DNA of 64,000 nucleotides from Candidatus Hydrogenedentota bacterium (GTDB lineage Bacteria; Hydrogenedentota; Hydrogenedentia; Hydrogenedentales; CAILVY01). The stretch spans positions 1 to 64,000 of the forward strand of contig CAILVY010000270.1 in NCBI GenBank assembly GCA_903837785.1, written 5' to 3'. The position numbers and the translations under genes are program-made. Shown here one piece after another: positions 35,401 through 43,442 of this stretch. The notes beneath the pieces are model-generated. The model saw nothing but the letters and a program-made list of their open reading frames with translations, made no database searches and was not told where the DNA came from. Every line of letters begins with the position of its first letter. The stretch's first letter is position 1.

Positions 35401-37297
35401 TCAGGGCGATGGCTTCCGACGCCTCGAAGCGGCCCGCGATGACCCGGGTGCAGATGCAGGTGGGCGCATCCAGTGTCAGCCGCTTTTCCTGGCGCATGAA
35501 GTCCGGGCTGTAGCCGGCATACGATTGGAACAGCACTTCCCGCTGCTCATTGACGACGCGTATGCCCACGTTCCGGCAACCGCTCCAGTCCTGAATCACC
35601 TGTACCACCAGGTCGAGATATTCCTGCTGCGAGGTGCCCGTCGTAAACAGCCATTGCACGGTCTTCAGGACTTCTTCGCGGCGTTCGGTCTGGGTGCGTT
35701 CAGTCACGTCCACGAGGGAGAAGACGAGAAACTCGACGTCGCCCGAGGCGTCCAGGATCGGTGAGACGGCCAGGTCCCAGTAGGTTACGCCCCACTCGGG
35801 ATGATCCGCGAAACTGAACGGACGCGCGAAGACTTCGTACGGCTCTTTGCTTTGCACCACTTCGCGAAACTTGCCCTCCAGTTCTTCGGAGGGATAGAAC
35901 TCGAAATGGTTGTGTCCGGGGAAGTCCTCGGGAGCCCGCTGGCAGGCCTTCGCGTAGGCGTCGTTCACGCGGATGAAATTGAAGTCCCGGTCCAGAATCA
36001 CGAGCGGCGTCATGGCGTGGCGGTAGAAACCCTCGAGGATTCTGGACTGCTCGCTCACCGCATCCTGGATCGCCCTCCGTTCCGCAATCTCCCGAAGCAA
36101 TGATTCGTTGACCTCGCGTAACGCGGTGGTGCGTTCGTTCACCTGATGTTCGAGAAAGACGTTGGCGGCGCGCGCCGCGCCCAGGGCGTCATGGACGTGC
36201 TCGGCCATCGTGTTGAAGGCGTCAGCGAGGGTCCGAAACTCGCGAACTCCCGAAATCGCGATATGGCGCCCGGGTTCCCCCCGACCGACCGCTTCCGTGT
36301 GTTCTTGCAGAAGGCTCAAACTTCCCAGGATCCTGCGGTACAACGCCATGGACAACAACGCGGAGACGGCAATGGTCAGCACAGTCATTATCAAGGCCGG
36401 AGCCAGGCTCGCAACGATTGGAGCCAGCGTGTCACTGACCGGCCGGCTCGCCCCCGCCACCCAGCCCAAGGAAGCCACGGGAAGACGGCCCGCGAAGCGA
36501 GCCCGGTCATCCGCCGCGGAGCGAAGCCGCCCTTTGGCCTCCTTGCCCGTCAACGCGGCCGCCAGCAACGGATCGGCCGTCGCCGCCGCTCCCGTTGGCA
36601 TATTCAAGATGTCGGGGTGCCGGAAAACGCGTTGCCCCTCGCGATCAAACAGCGTAATCGCGCTCCCTTCGGAACGCGCAATCGGTTCAAACACGGAGGA
36701 CAATTGTGCGTCCGTCACTACGGCCGCCAGGACGCCTTGGAGAGTGCGGTCCGGGCTGCGCTCGCCCGAAGCGATGACGAAGAAAGGCTCGCCAAGTCCC
36801 ATGCCCTCCAAGCGGTTGCTGAGAATGAAATCCTGTCCCTCGAGAATTGGCCGGAAGAACTGACCGGCATCCAGGCGTTGTCCCGTCATCTTCGGGTCGC
36901 TGGAGGCCAGGATGCTTCCATCGGGCGCGATCCAGTGAAAGGCACGCACGGGGGGATGTTCGGCCTTGCAGTTGGCAAGCATCCACTCGGCTTCCTTCAC
37001 ATTCAGCGGATTCATGCGGACCAGGGATGCAGCCAATGAGGTGCTCTCACGCCGCACCTCCTGCACGAAGTCCGAGAAGAGCGAGGCAACAGACCGCGCC
37101 AACTCCAGATTGGCCTCGATTTCTGATTGACTAAGCGTCCTGCACCACGTCACAAAGACCGCGGACTGCACAACGAGCCCGGGAAGCAGTGTGACGAGCA
37201 ACAAAACCAGCAGCAGCGTGCGCAGACGGTGCGGCACGAGGCGGTTTGACACGAAGCGTAACAACCAGAAACTCCTTTGGACTACAAACCGGTCCAT
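32456..37297 (-). CDS. Large membrane sensor histidine kinase (CACHE-HAMP-PAS-GAF-PAS-GAF-PAS-PAS-HK)
   Basis: A 1613-aa sensor kinase. Approximate order: membrane helix at 28-50; extracytoplasmic CACHE-like domain at 50-290; second helix at 305-325; HAMP at 325-380 (LADAFNTMAEHVHD); PAS at ~430-555; GAF at ~560-710; PAS at ~725-850; coiled coil (REHLEDLVAQRTKELQRL); GAF at ~900-1045; PAS at ~1065-1185 and ~1240-1360. The kinase core has the H box SGVAHEINNPNH, N box NLLQNACQAL and G boxes DDGKGIPE and GMGLGLWIS. No receiver is fused. The external domain probably senses a small ligand, plausibly a sugar, given the neighbours. Confidence 0.92.
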   Translation of the reverse strand: MDRFVVQRSFWLLRFVSNRLVPHRLRTLLLVLLLVTLLPGLVVQSAVFVTWCRTLSQSEIEANLELARSVASLFSDFVQEVRRESTSLAASLVRMNPLNVKEAEWMLANCKAEHPPVRAFHWIAPDGSILASSDPKMTGQRLDAGQFFRPILEGQDFILSNRLEGMGLGEPFFVIASGERSPDRTLQGVLAAVVTDAQLSSVFEPIARSEGSAITLFDREGQRVFRHPDILNMPTGAAATADPLLAAALTGKEAKGRLRSAADDRARFAGRLPVASLGWVAGASRPVSDTLAPIVASLAPALIMTVLTIAVSALLSMALYRRILGSLSLLQEHTEAVGRGEPGRHIAISGVREFRTLADAFNTMAEHVHDALGAARAANVFLEHQVNERTTALREVNESLLREIAERRAIQDAVSEQSRILEGFYRHAMTPLVILDRDFNFIRVNDAYAKACQRAPEDFPGHNHFEFYPSEELEGKFREVVQSKEPYEVFARPFSFADHPEWGVTYWDLAVSPILDASGDVEFLVFSLVDVTERTQTERREEVLKTVQWLFTTGTSQQEYLDLVVQVIQDWSGCRNVGIRVVNEQREVLFQSYAGYSPDFMRQEKRLTLDAPTCICTRVIAGRFEASEAIALTTGRSFRCEDTHAWFEGLTPEERTHYRGACIANGFASLAVIPIRYRGEPLGAIHLSDPDPGRVPVDNVEFLESLAPLVGEAIHRFSVENALRTASHHARSLIEASLDPLVTISPDGKITDVNRATEAVTGLTRDTLIGSDFSDYATEPEKARSGYQRVLAEGKVTDYPLTIRHANGALTDVMYNAAVYTNETGEVQGVFAAARDITERKRAEAELSQYREHLEDLVAQRTKELQRLNEVLMARNRSEQAVMRARDELEYLNEICRIIVENCGHAMVWVGLAEDDAEKTVRPVASYGFDSGYLETLKITWADTERGRGPTGTAIRTGTPATCRNMLTDPQFAPWREEALKRGYASSLVLPMFDGSRAFGAITVYSREPGGFTDAETETLSELANDAAFGLAAIRLRLAHARALESLQQAMRLGRIFAFEWDVASDLVLRTAECGEVLGLSGLEATRDTSARYFQRVYPEDREEFLQVLKGLAPENDTYKTTYRVTKPNGEFVILEEIARGFFDERGQLKRLVGMTADVTVRKQQEEALRRAHNELERRVAERTAALSELNTALIEEIQQHSRTLDALRRSERLLAEAQRMTHSGSWEWNLATGELHWSDEVFRIFGHAPRAFPPAFSQFLEQVHPEDRGDVEGLIQHMASIQDKKFSLRHRILRPDGEVRIVHVLGEMVHGGAAETHHVLGTILDITERIHAEEESKFREQQLVQAEKMVSLGILVSGVAHEINNPNHAIMANLSTLAGVWDSILPILDRFYEDFGDFVLGGFDYSECRDKLADMYAVALASCRRIEVIVTELRDYARYRPTEKMAPVDINAVVESAIILITNMIQKSTDHFSVEYGADLPPVFGNFQRIEQVFINLLQNACQALSRREQRIHVSTTYARESDAVMIEIQDDGKGIPEKDLKRLGDPFFTTKRGAGGMGLGLWISFNIVHEHGGSLTFSSREGHGTKAQLSLPVKQAPEPEKQEVHALEAEA

Positions 37298-37429
37298 ACA
37301 CCCACGGACTGCCGCCTGAGATTGCGATCTCCTGCCGCACGGCGCCCATTCGTCAGCTTAGTCCCGAGGGCCAGTGCTAAGCAAAACTCCACCTAAAGGT
37401 TCAACACCCCAGCCGCCGCGTTAATTCCC

Positions 37430-37459
37430 TTGTTGCCTTCCGCCGCAGCCGGTTATGAT
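37430..37459 (+). promoter_or_regulatory. Possible promoter of the permease/GH32 operon
   Basis: A TATGAT -10 at 37454-37459 lies 18 bp from a weak TTGTTG. It is the best plus-strand hexamer pair in the 194-bp gap between the divergent kinase and permease genes. Confidence 0.35.
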
Positions 37460-37491
37460 ACAGTTCACCGACGGATTACGAGGAGAGAGTC

Positions 37492-38442
37492 GTGAGAGCG
37501 AGCAAGCAACTGCTGCCCCTGCTGGGGGCAGTCATCGGACTGTTGTTGTTCTTTCGAATGTGGGTGCCCAACCTGTTGGCTCCGGAGAACTTGTTGGACC
37601 TGACCCAGCAGATTTCCGTCAATGCGATTCTGGCCTTCGGCATGACCCTGGTTATCCTCATTGGAGGGATTGACCTCTCGGTTGGGGCGTTGCTGGCGCT
37701 CGTGGGAACCTGCGCCGTTTTCGTGCTGGACCGCAAGCTCGCGCTGGCGCAATCAAGCCTGTGGATTCTCCCCGCGGTCCTCGCCGGATTGGGCGTGGCG
37801 GCCCTGTTCGGCGCATTTACGGGCTTCTGCGCGTCCAAGACCAAGATTCCCCCCTTCATCATTACGCTGGCGACGATGCTGGTCGCACGCGGAATGGCCC
37901 TCGGTTTCAATGAAGGCCGGCCGATTCCGATTCCCGAGCATCAGACCCTCTTCCTGGGCTTGGGCAACGGCCGCCTCGGAGGGCTCTTGCCCACCCCCGT
38001 CTTCGTGATGCTCCTTGTTTTCGCAGTCACCACAGTCTTGCTGCATTTCACCCGTTTTGGACGCCATCTGTACGGCATCGGCGGGAACTACGAAGCGGCC
38101 CGGCTTTCGGGCATTCCGATCGTTCGAAACACGATCATTGTCTACATGATCTGCTCGCTCCTGGCCGGCATCGCCGGGATGATTCACACCTCGCAACTCT
38201 ATTCGGCGGAGCCGGCCTCGGGAACCGGCTTTGAACTGAATGCCATCGCCGCGGTCGTCGTCGGTGGCACGAGCTTCTCCGGCGGCATCGGAACCATGCC
38301 CGGAACCCTGGTTGGCGCCATCATCATTGGCATTCTCGACAAAGGTCTGAATCAGGCCGGGGTGCACTTCTCTCTGCAATACGTGGTCAAAGGCCTGGTG
38401 ATCCTGGCGGCAGTCTTTGCCGATGTGATCCGGCGGAAATAG
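37492..38442 (+). CDS. RbsC-type ABC transporter permease
   Basis: A 316-aa permease of the BPD_transp_2 (ribose/branched-chain) family with about 8-10 membrane helices. Signatures are ILIGGIDLSVGALLAL near the N-terminus and FELNAIAAVVVGGTSFSGG in the second half. It begins with GTG, with GAGGAGA upstream. It should form a channel dimer with an RbsA-type ATPase, but no ATPase gene is in the window. It is 10 bp before the first GH32 gene, so probably imports the hydrolysis product. Confidence 0.9.
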   Translation: MRASKQLLPLLGAVIGLLLFFRMWVPNLLAPENLLDLTQQISVNAILAFGMTLVILIGGIDLSVGALLALVGTCAVFVLDRKLALAQSSLWILPAVLAGLGVAALFGAFTGFCASKTKIPPFIITLATMLVARGMALGFNEGRPIPIPEHQTLFLGLGNGRLGGLLPTPVFVMLLVFAVTTVLLHFTRFGRHLYGIGGNYEAARLSGIPIVRNTIIVYMICSLLAGIAGMIHTSQLYSAEPASGTGFELNAIAAVVVGGTSFSGGIGTMPGTLVGAIIIGILDKGLNQAGVHFSLQYVVKGLVILAAVFADVIRRK

Positions 38443-38452
38443 GAGGCGGACA

Positions 38453-40531
38453 ATGAAGAAGCTTCTCGTGGCGGCGTTGGCAGTGTGTGCGGCGGGCGCC
38501 GGCGCGCAGGACCGCACAGCCGTGCTCAATCAGGCCTTGGCGCACTGGCGCCTGGCCGACGGCGGCAAGAATGCCATCCATCCGCTGGCGCTGGCGGGAA
38601 ACATCGACCTGGATATTCCCGCCGAGGGTCCCGGAGCGCAACCCGGCGCAAAGGCTGCGCGCCTGCGCAACGCCTGGTTTGACGCCGGCAAAGACTTGAG
38701 CGTTTCGGGAAACGGCATCACGGTTTATCTGCGGGCGCGCGATCCAAGAGGGCAATGGGCCTACGCCCTGTTCAGCAAGCGGGGCACGCATCAAAGCGTG
38801 CACTTCAACCTGTTCAGCGTGGACCTCGGCGGCACGCCCGGACCGGACATCGGCTTCGAGATCCACACAAGCCAGGGTTTTGTGATGACGAGTTTCCCCG
38901 TCTCTGCCATCGATCCCGCGGCCTGGCATGATTTCGTGGGCCGCTATGACGGGAAGTGCATCGAGGTGCTGTGTGACGGCAAAGTGATGGCCCGACAGCG
39001 CTGGCGGGGCGGCGACCTCACGAAGAATGACGAACCGGTTCTGATTGGCGGCGAGACGGACAACGGGAAGATCGTGCGGCCGTTCTCCGGCGAAATGGAG
39101 GAGGCGGCGCTCTGGCCCAAGGCGCTCAGCGATGCGGAATTGGCCTCGCTCATGCGCAAGGAGGCCATCGTCCGCGACGGAAACTTCGTCGAGCCTTACG
39201 CCTCGCCCATTCACTATCGTCCCGCCGTCGGCCGGCTTGCGGACACGATTCCCTTCTTCTGGAACGGCGAGTACCACATCTTCTATCTCCGGGCGCTCGA
39301 CAAAGTGCCTTGGGAGCATCTGGTCTCAGCGGACCTGATCCACTGGAAGGAATTGCCCACGGCCCTGCGTTCCGATGGCGCGCCGGACGGGCCGGACGGA
39401 CTCCACATGTTCACCGGTTCCGTGACGGAACACAACGGAACCTTTCACATCTTCTACACGGGCTGGAATCCGGCGAACAAGGAGGGCCGCGAGAAGATCA
39501 TGCATGCCACGAGCCCGGACCTGATCACCTGGACAAAACACCCGGAGTGGGGATTCTTCGCGGATGGCGTGCATTATGACAACAGCGATTTTCGCGATCC
39601 CTACGTCTTCCGGAGCGATGCGGATCAGTGCTTCTGGATGGCGGTGTGCGCGCGTGACGCGAAAACGAAGCGCCCGGTGCAGGGCCTCCTGAAGTCCACG
39701 GACATCAATCACTGGGAACAAGTGGCGCCGCTCACGCTCGAACCCCCACTCGGCGAAGGCACGCCGGAATGTCCCGATCTCTTCCAGATTGGCGACACGC
39801 ATTACCTGATCCATTCGCCCAGCGCGGGCACCACGGACATGCGTTGGGCGAAAGCGTTCCGCGGCCCTTATCTTGTGCCCCGGACCGCAAACATCGACAC
39901 GCCCATCCTCTATGCGGCGAAGCGGCTGTATGATGGAAAGCGGCACGTCATCACGGGCTGGATTCGCGATCTCGGCAACGATCGAGACGGGGGGGATTTC
40001 CAGTGGGGCGGCGACCAGAGCGTCCCCCGCGAGGTCTACGCCGGCGCCAATGGCCAACTGCTTTTCCGCGTGGTGCCCGAAGCGCTTGCCGTGTTCTCCG
40101 AGATGAACTTCACGCTGCCGCAGCCGGCAGACTTGGGAGACTCCCCCTTCCGGATGGACACGCCGGACAACTACTTTCTGGAGTGCTCGCTGAAACTCGA
40201 ACCGGGCGCCGAATGCACGCTGGCCCTGCGCCAGGCTTCGGCCTCCGATTCGGGCTATCGCCTGGCCCTGCGCCCGGGCAAGAACGAGGCGGCGATCATC
40301 GGCGCCAAGTTCAACTATGCACGGCCGGTCGATCTCGATACAGCCCAGCCGGTCAAGATTCAGGCATTTGTGCAGGGCTCCATTATCGAATGCTTTATCA
40401 ACGACGCCTATCCCTTCAGTTGCCGGGCGTATGACTTCCGCAAGGGCGGCATTGCCTTGTCGGCTTCGGGCGGAGCGCGGGTGGAATCGCTGGTGATCAA
40501 GAACTGCAAAGAGACGGAGACGCCGAAATGA
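38453..40531 (+). CDS. GH32-type fructosidase with N-terminal LamG-like domain
   Basis: A 692-aa secreted protein (signal MKKLLVAALAVCAAGAGAQD). Residues ~25-230 are a LamG-like jelly roll (ISVYLR-type strands, HDFVGRYDGKCIEVLCDGKV). The catalytic beta-propeller follows: DFRDPYVF (RDP motif) and GTPECPDLFQI (EC acid/base motif). The usual nucleophile motif W-x-N-D-P-N-G is replaced by LADTIPFFWNGEYHIFYL, in which the Asp could still be the nucleophile. The C-terminal ~160 residues are the GH32 beta-sandwich. It probably releases fructose from fructan. It overlaps the next gene by 4 nt (ATGA). Confidence 0.85.
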   Translation: MKKLLVAALAVCAAGAGAQDRTAVLNQALAHWRLADGGKNAIHPLALAGNIDLDIPAEGPGAQPGAKAARLRNAWFDAGKDLSVSGNGITVYLRARDPRGQWAYALFSKRGTHQSVHFNLFSVDLGGTPGPDIGFEIHTSQGFVMTSFPVSAIDPAAWHDFVGRYDGKCIEVLCDGKVMARQRWRGGDLTKNDEPVLIGGETDNGKIVRPFSGEMEEAALWPKALSDAELASLMRKEAIVRDGNFVEPYASPIHYRPAVGRLADTIPFFWNGEYHIFYLRALDKVPWEHLVSADLIHWKELPTALRSDGAPDGPDGLHMFTGSVTEHNGTFHIFYTGWNPANKEGREKIMHATSPDLITWTKHPEWGFFADGVHYDNSDFRDPYVFRSDADQCFWMAVCARDAKTKRPVQGLLKSTDINHWEQVAPLTLEPPLGEGTPECPDLFQIGDTHYLIHSPSAGTTDMRWAKAFRGPYLVPRTANIDTPILYAAKRLYDGKRHVITGWIRDLGNDRDGGDFQWGGDQSVPREVYAGANGQLLFRVVPEALAVFSEMNFTLPQPADLGDSPFRMDTPDNYFLECSLKLEPGAECTLALRQASASDSGYRLALRPGKNEAAIIGAKFNYARPVDLDTAQPVKIQAFVQGSIIECFINDAYPFSCRAYDFRKGGIALSASGGARVESLVIKNCKETETPK

Positions 40532-42384
40532 ACCTGATAGCTTGTGCCGTGTTGCTGCTGGCCGCTGCCGGCGGCGATCTGCTCATCGCGGATTTCGAGG
40601 CCAACGATTACGGGAAATGGACGGCGGCCGGGGACGCCTTCGGAACCGGCCCCGCGCGGGGAACGCTGCCCAATCAAATGGCCGTCTCGGGTTTCGAGGG
40701 GCGCGGCCTCGTGAACTCCTACCTCAACGGCGACGGGACGCAGGGAACACTCACCTCGCCCGAGTTCAAAATCGAGCGCAAGTACATAAATCTCCTCATT
40801 GGCGGCGGGTCGCATCCCGGGGAAACCGGCATCAAGCTGATGGTGGACGGCCAGAGCGTCCGCACCGCAACCGGTCCGGACAACGAGTCGCTCGAGTGGT
40901 GCACGTGGGAGGTGGGCGAGTTTCAGGGCAAGCCGGCGCGCATCGAGATCTTCGACAAGAACAGCGGCGGCTGGGGGCACATCAACATCGATCAGATCAT
41001 GCAAAGCGACGAGCGCAAGCAGGAGGAGCCCGAAGTGAGCGCGTTGTACAATGAAACCTATCGGCCGCAGTTCCATTTCTCGCCCAAGAAGAACTGGACG
41101 AACGACCCGAACGGACTGGTTTTCTACGAAGGCGAATACCACCTCTTCTTTCAGCACAATCCCTTCGGGATCAACTGGGGGAACATGCACTGGGGGCACG
41201 CGGTGAGCAAGGACCTCGTGCATTGGGAGGAACTGCCCATCGCACTCGAACCCGACGCCCTCGGGACCTGCTTCTCGGGCAGCGCCGTGGTTGACTGGAA
41301 CAACACGTCGGGATTGCAGACCGGCCCTGAGAAAGTGCTCGTGGCGCTGTACACCGGCGCGCCGGTCCCGGAGGTCGCGGGCGGGCCGAAATTCTCACAG
41401 TGCCTCGCCTACAGCAATGATCGCGGGCGCACCTGGACGAAGTACGAGAAGAACCCGGTTATCCCGCACATTATCGGCGGCAACCGCGACCCGAAAGTGT
41501 TCTGGCATCAGCCCTCACAACGCTGGGTGATGGCCCTCTACAAAGATGCGAACGATTTCGCCTTTTTCGGCTCCTCCAACCTGCGGGAGTGGACGCACTT
41601 GAGCGACATTACGCTCCAAGGCTCGACGGAATGCCCCGATATCTTCGAGCTTGCCGTGGACGGCGATCCCAAACACAAGAAATGGGTCTTCCTGGGCGGC
41701 GACGGCAGTTACATCCTCGGCAGCTTTGACGGCACGAAGTTTACGCCGGAATCCGAGAAACGCAAGGCGGATTGGGGCGCGAATTACTATGCCACCCAGT
41801 CCTACAGCGACATCCCCGCGAATGACGGCCGGCGCATTCAACTTGCCTGGATGAACGGCGGCCGCTATCCGCGCATGCCATTTAACCAGCAGATGAACTT
41901 CCCCTGCGAAGTGACGCTGAAATCGTTTCCGGAAGGCATTCGCATGTGCCGCATGCCCGTGCGCGAAATCGAGACCCTGCACGAGAAAGGGTTCTCCTGG
42001 GCGAATCTCCCGCTTGAACCCGATACAAACCCGTTGGCCGAGATCTCCGGCGACTTATTCGACATCCGCGCGGAAATTGCCTTGTCCGGCGCGGCCGAAG
42101 TGGGATTCAAGCTGCGGGGAGAACCCCTGCGCTACAGCGTGAAGGATCGTTCCCTGACGTGTCTCGGAAAGACCGCGCCGATGGAGGCGCCCGGCGGCAC
42201 ACTGTCCTTGCGGGTCCTCGTGGATCGTGCGTCGATAGAAGTCTTCGGCAACGGCGGAAGCGTGCCGATGTCCTCGTGTTTCACGCCGAAAAAGAAGGAC
42301 CGGTCGCTTGCATTGTACGCCGAAGGCGGCACGCCGAAGGTCCTGGCGCTCGACGTGTTTCCATTGCGCTCCGCGTGGCGATAG
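40528..42384 (+). CDS. GH32 levanase/inulinase-type fructosidase
   Basis: A 618-aa protein with a signal peptide (MNLIACAVLLLAAAGGDL). The N-terminal ~155 residues are a beta-sandwich accessory domain (TGIKLMVDGQSVRTATG). The GH32 catalytic domain has all three canonical motifs: NWTNDPNGLV (nucleophile Asp), GGNRDPKVF (transition-state Asp) and GSTECPDIFEL (acid/base Glu). The C-terminal sandwich includes LRVLVDRASIEVFGNGG, the classical GH32 tail. It acts on beta-fructans outside the cytoplasm. Levan versus inulin preference cannot be told. Confidence 0.93.
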   Translation: MNLIACAVLLLAAAGGDLLIADFEANDYGKWTAAGDAFGTGPARGTLPNQMAVSGFEGRGLVNSYLNGDGTQGTLTSPEFKIERKYINLLIGGGSHPGETGIKLMVDGQSVRTATGPDNESLEWCTWEVGEFQGKPARIEIFDKNSGGWGHINIDQIMQSDERKQEEPEVSALYNETYRPQFHFSPKKNWTNDPNGLVFYEGEYHLFFQHNPFGINWGNMHWGHAVSKDLVHWEELPIALEPDALGTCFSGSAVVDWNNTSGLQTGPEKVLVALYTGAPVPEVAGGPKFSQCLAYSNDRGRTWTKYEKNPVIPHIIGGNRDPKVFWHQPSQRWVMALYKDANDFAFFGSSNLREWTHLSDITLQGSTECPDIFELAVDGDPKHKKWVFLGGDGSYILGSFDGTKFTPESEKRKADWGANYYATQSYSDIPANDGRRIQLAWMNGGRYPRMPFNQQMNFPCEVTLKSFPEGIRMCRMPVREIETLHEKGFSWANLPLEPDTNPLAEISGDLFDIRAEIALSGAAEVGFKLRGEPLRYSVKDRSLTCLGKTAPMEAPGGTLSLRVLVDRASIEVFGNGGSVPMSSCFTPKKKDRSLALYAEGGTPKVLALDVFPLRSAWR

Positions 42385-42440
42385 ACTGTGCTCCGGCGCC
42401 GGTGTTACGATGCCCGCGGCATGACCGGGAGAGACAACCG

Positions 42441-43442
42441 ATGGCGAAGAAACGCATCATTCAGGCAGGTTTGGGCAGCATGGGTTTGTGCTGGAGCGAC
42501 CGCGTTGCGGAGTCGAAGCAGTGGGAAGCCGAGGCCTATGTGGATCCTTGCCCGGATACGCTGAAGGCGGCCGCGGCCCGTCACGGCATGCCCGCCGAAC
42601 GCTGCTTCACGAGCCTGGATGCGGCGTTGAAGGCGGTGTCGGCCGAGGCGCTGCTGGACGTCACGCCGCAACAGGCGCGCAAGGCCGTCTGCCTTGCCGC
42701 CTTCAAGCACGGCCTGCACGTCCTGAGCGAGAAACCCCTTGCGGATACGATGCGCAATGCCAGGGCGGTTGTGGATGCCGCCGCAAAGGCCAAACGCACG
42801 TATATGGTTGCACAGAACTACCGCTATCAGCCGGTGTTTCAGACGGCGAAACGATTCATCGCCAGCGGCCGGCTGGGCGCCATCGGGTATGTGGGCGTGA
42901 GCTTTCACAAGGGGCCGCATTTCGGCGGCTACCGCGAGGAAATGCCCTACCCGCTCGTGCTCGACATGTCCATCCATCACTTCGATCTGATGCGCTGCCT
43001 GCTCGGAAGCGATGTGCGCGCCGTGCACGCGGCCAGCGTCAATGCGCCCTGGAACTGGAACAAGGGCGAGGCCACGATCATGGCGCAACTCGAAATGATC
43101 GGCGGAGCCGTCGTGAATTACTTCGGAAGCTGGGTGAGCACGGGCTGGGAAAGCGCCTGGAATGCCGACTGGCGCATTGAAGGCGCAAAGGGCGTGCTGA
43201 TCATCGAACGCGACCTGCTGTATTTCTCGAACTCGGCGGGCGAGCGCCGCGCCGTGCCCCTGATCAGGATGGCGCGCGAGCATCAGGCGTGCCTGCTCGA
43301 ACTCTTCGGCAAAGCGCTCGATTCCGGCGCGGAACCGGAAACCAGCGGACGCAACAACCTCAACAGCCTGGCAACCACCCATGCCGTGGTCCGTGCGGCC
43401 AAGGAACGCCGGCGCGTGCCGGTGCGCGAGTTGATGGCGTGA
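42441..43442 (+). CDS. Gfo/Idh/MocA family oxidoreductase
   Basis: A 333-aa NAD(P)-dependent sugar oxidoreductase-like protein. The start at 42441 (MAKKRIIQAGLGSMG) gives the Rossmann GLGSMG. The conserved HVLSEKPLADT (EKP) follows, then LDMSIHHFDLMRCLLG with the catalytic-type His pair. Residues 130-330 are the substrate-binding alpha/beta domain. The ORF track extends it 94 codons upstream into the GH32 end, which is not credible. Substrate unknown; it may process a sugar from the locus. It is 56 bp after the GH32 gene and overlaps the next gene by 4 nt (GTGA). Confidence 0.88.
   Translation: MAKKRIIQAGLGSMGLCWSDRVAESKQWEAEAYVDPCPDTLKAAAARHGMPAERCFTSLDAALKAVSAEALLDVTPQQARKAVCLAAFKHGLHVLSEKPLADTMRNARAVVDAAAKAKRTYMVAQNYRYQPVFQTAKRFIASGRLGAIGYVGVSFHKGPHFGGYREEMPYPLVLDMSIHHFDLMRCLLGSDVRAVHAASVNAPWNWNKGEATIMAQLEMIGGAVVNYFGSWVSTGWESAWNADWRIEGAKGVLIIERDLLYFSNSAGERRAVPLIRMAREHQACLLELFGKALDSGAEPETSGRNNLNSLATTHAVVRAAKERRRVPVRELMA

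Noticed and set aside
37360-37385. Sigma54 promoter GGCCAGTGCTAAGC near the permease gene
   Set aside because: The GG-N10-GC spacing is right but the surrounding consensus (TGGCAC, TTGC) does not match; chance is as likely.
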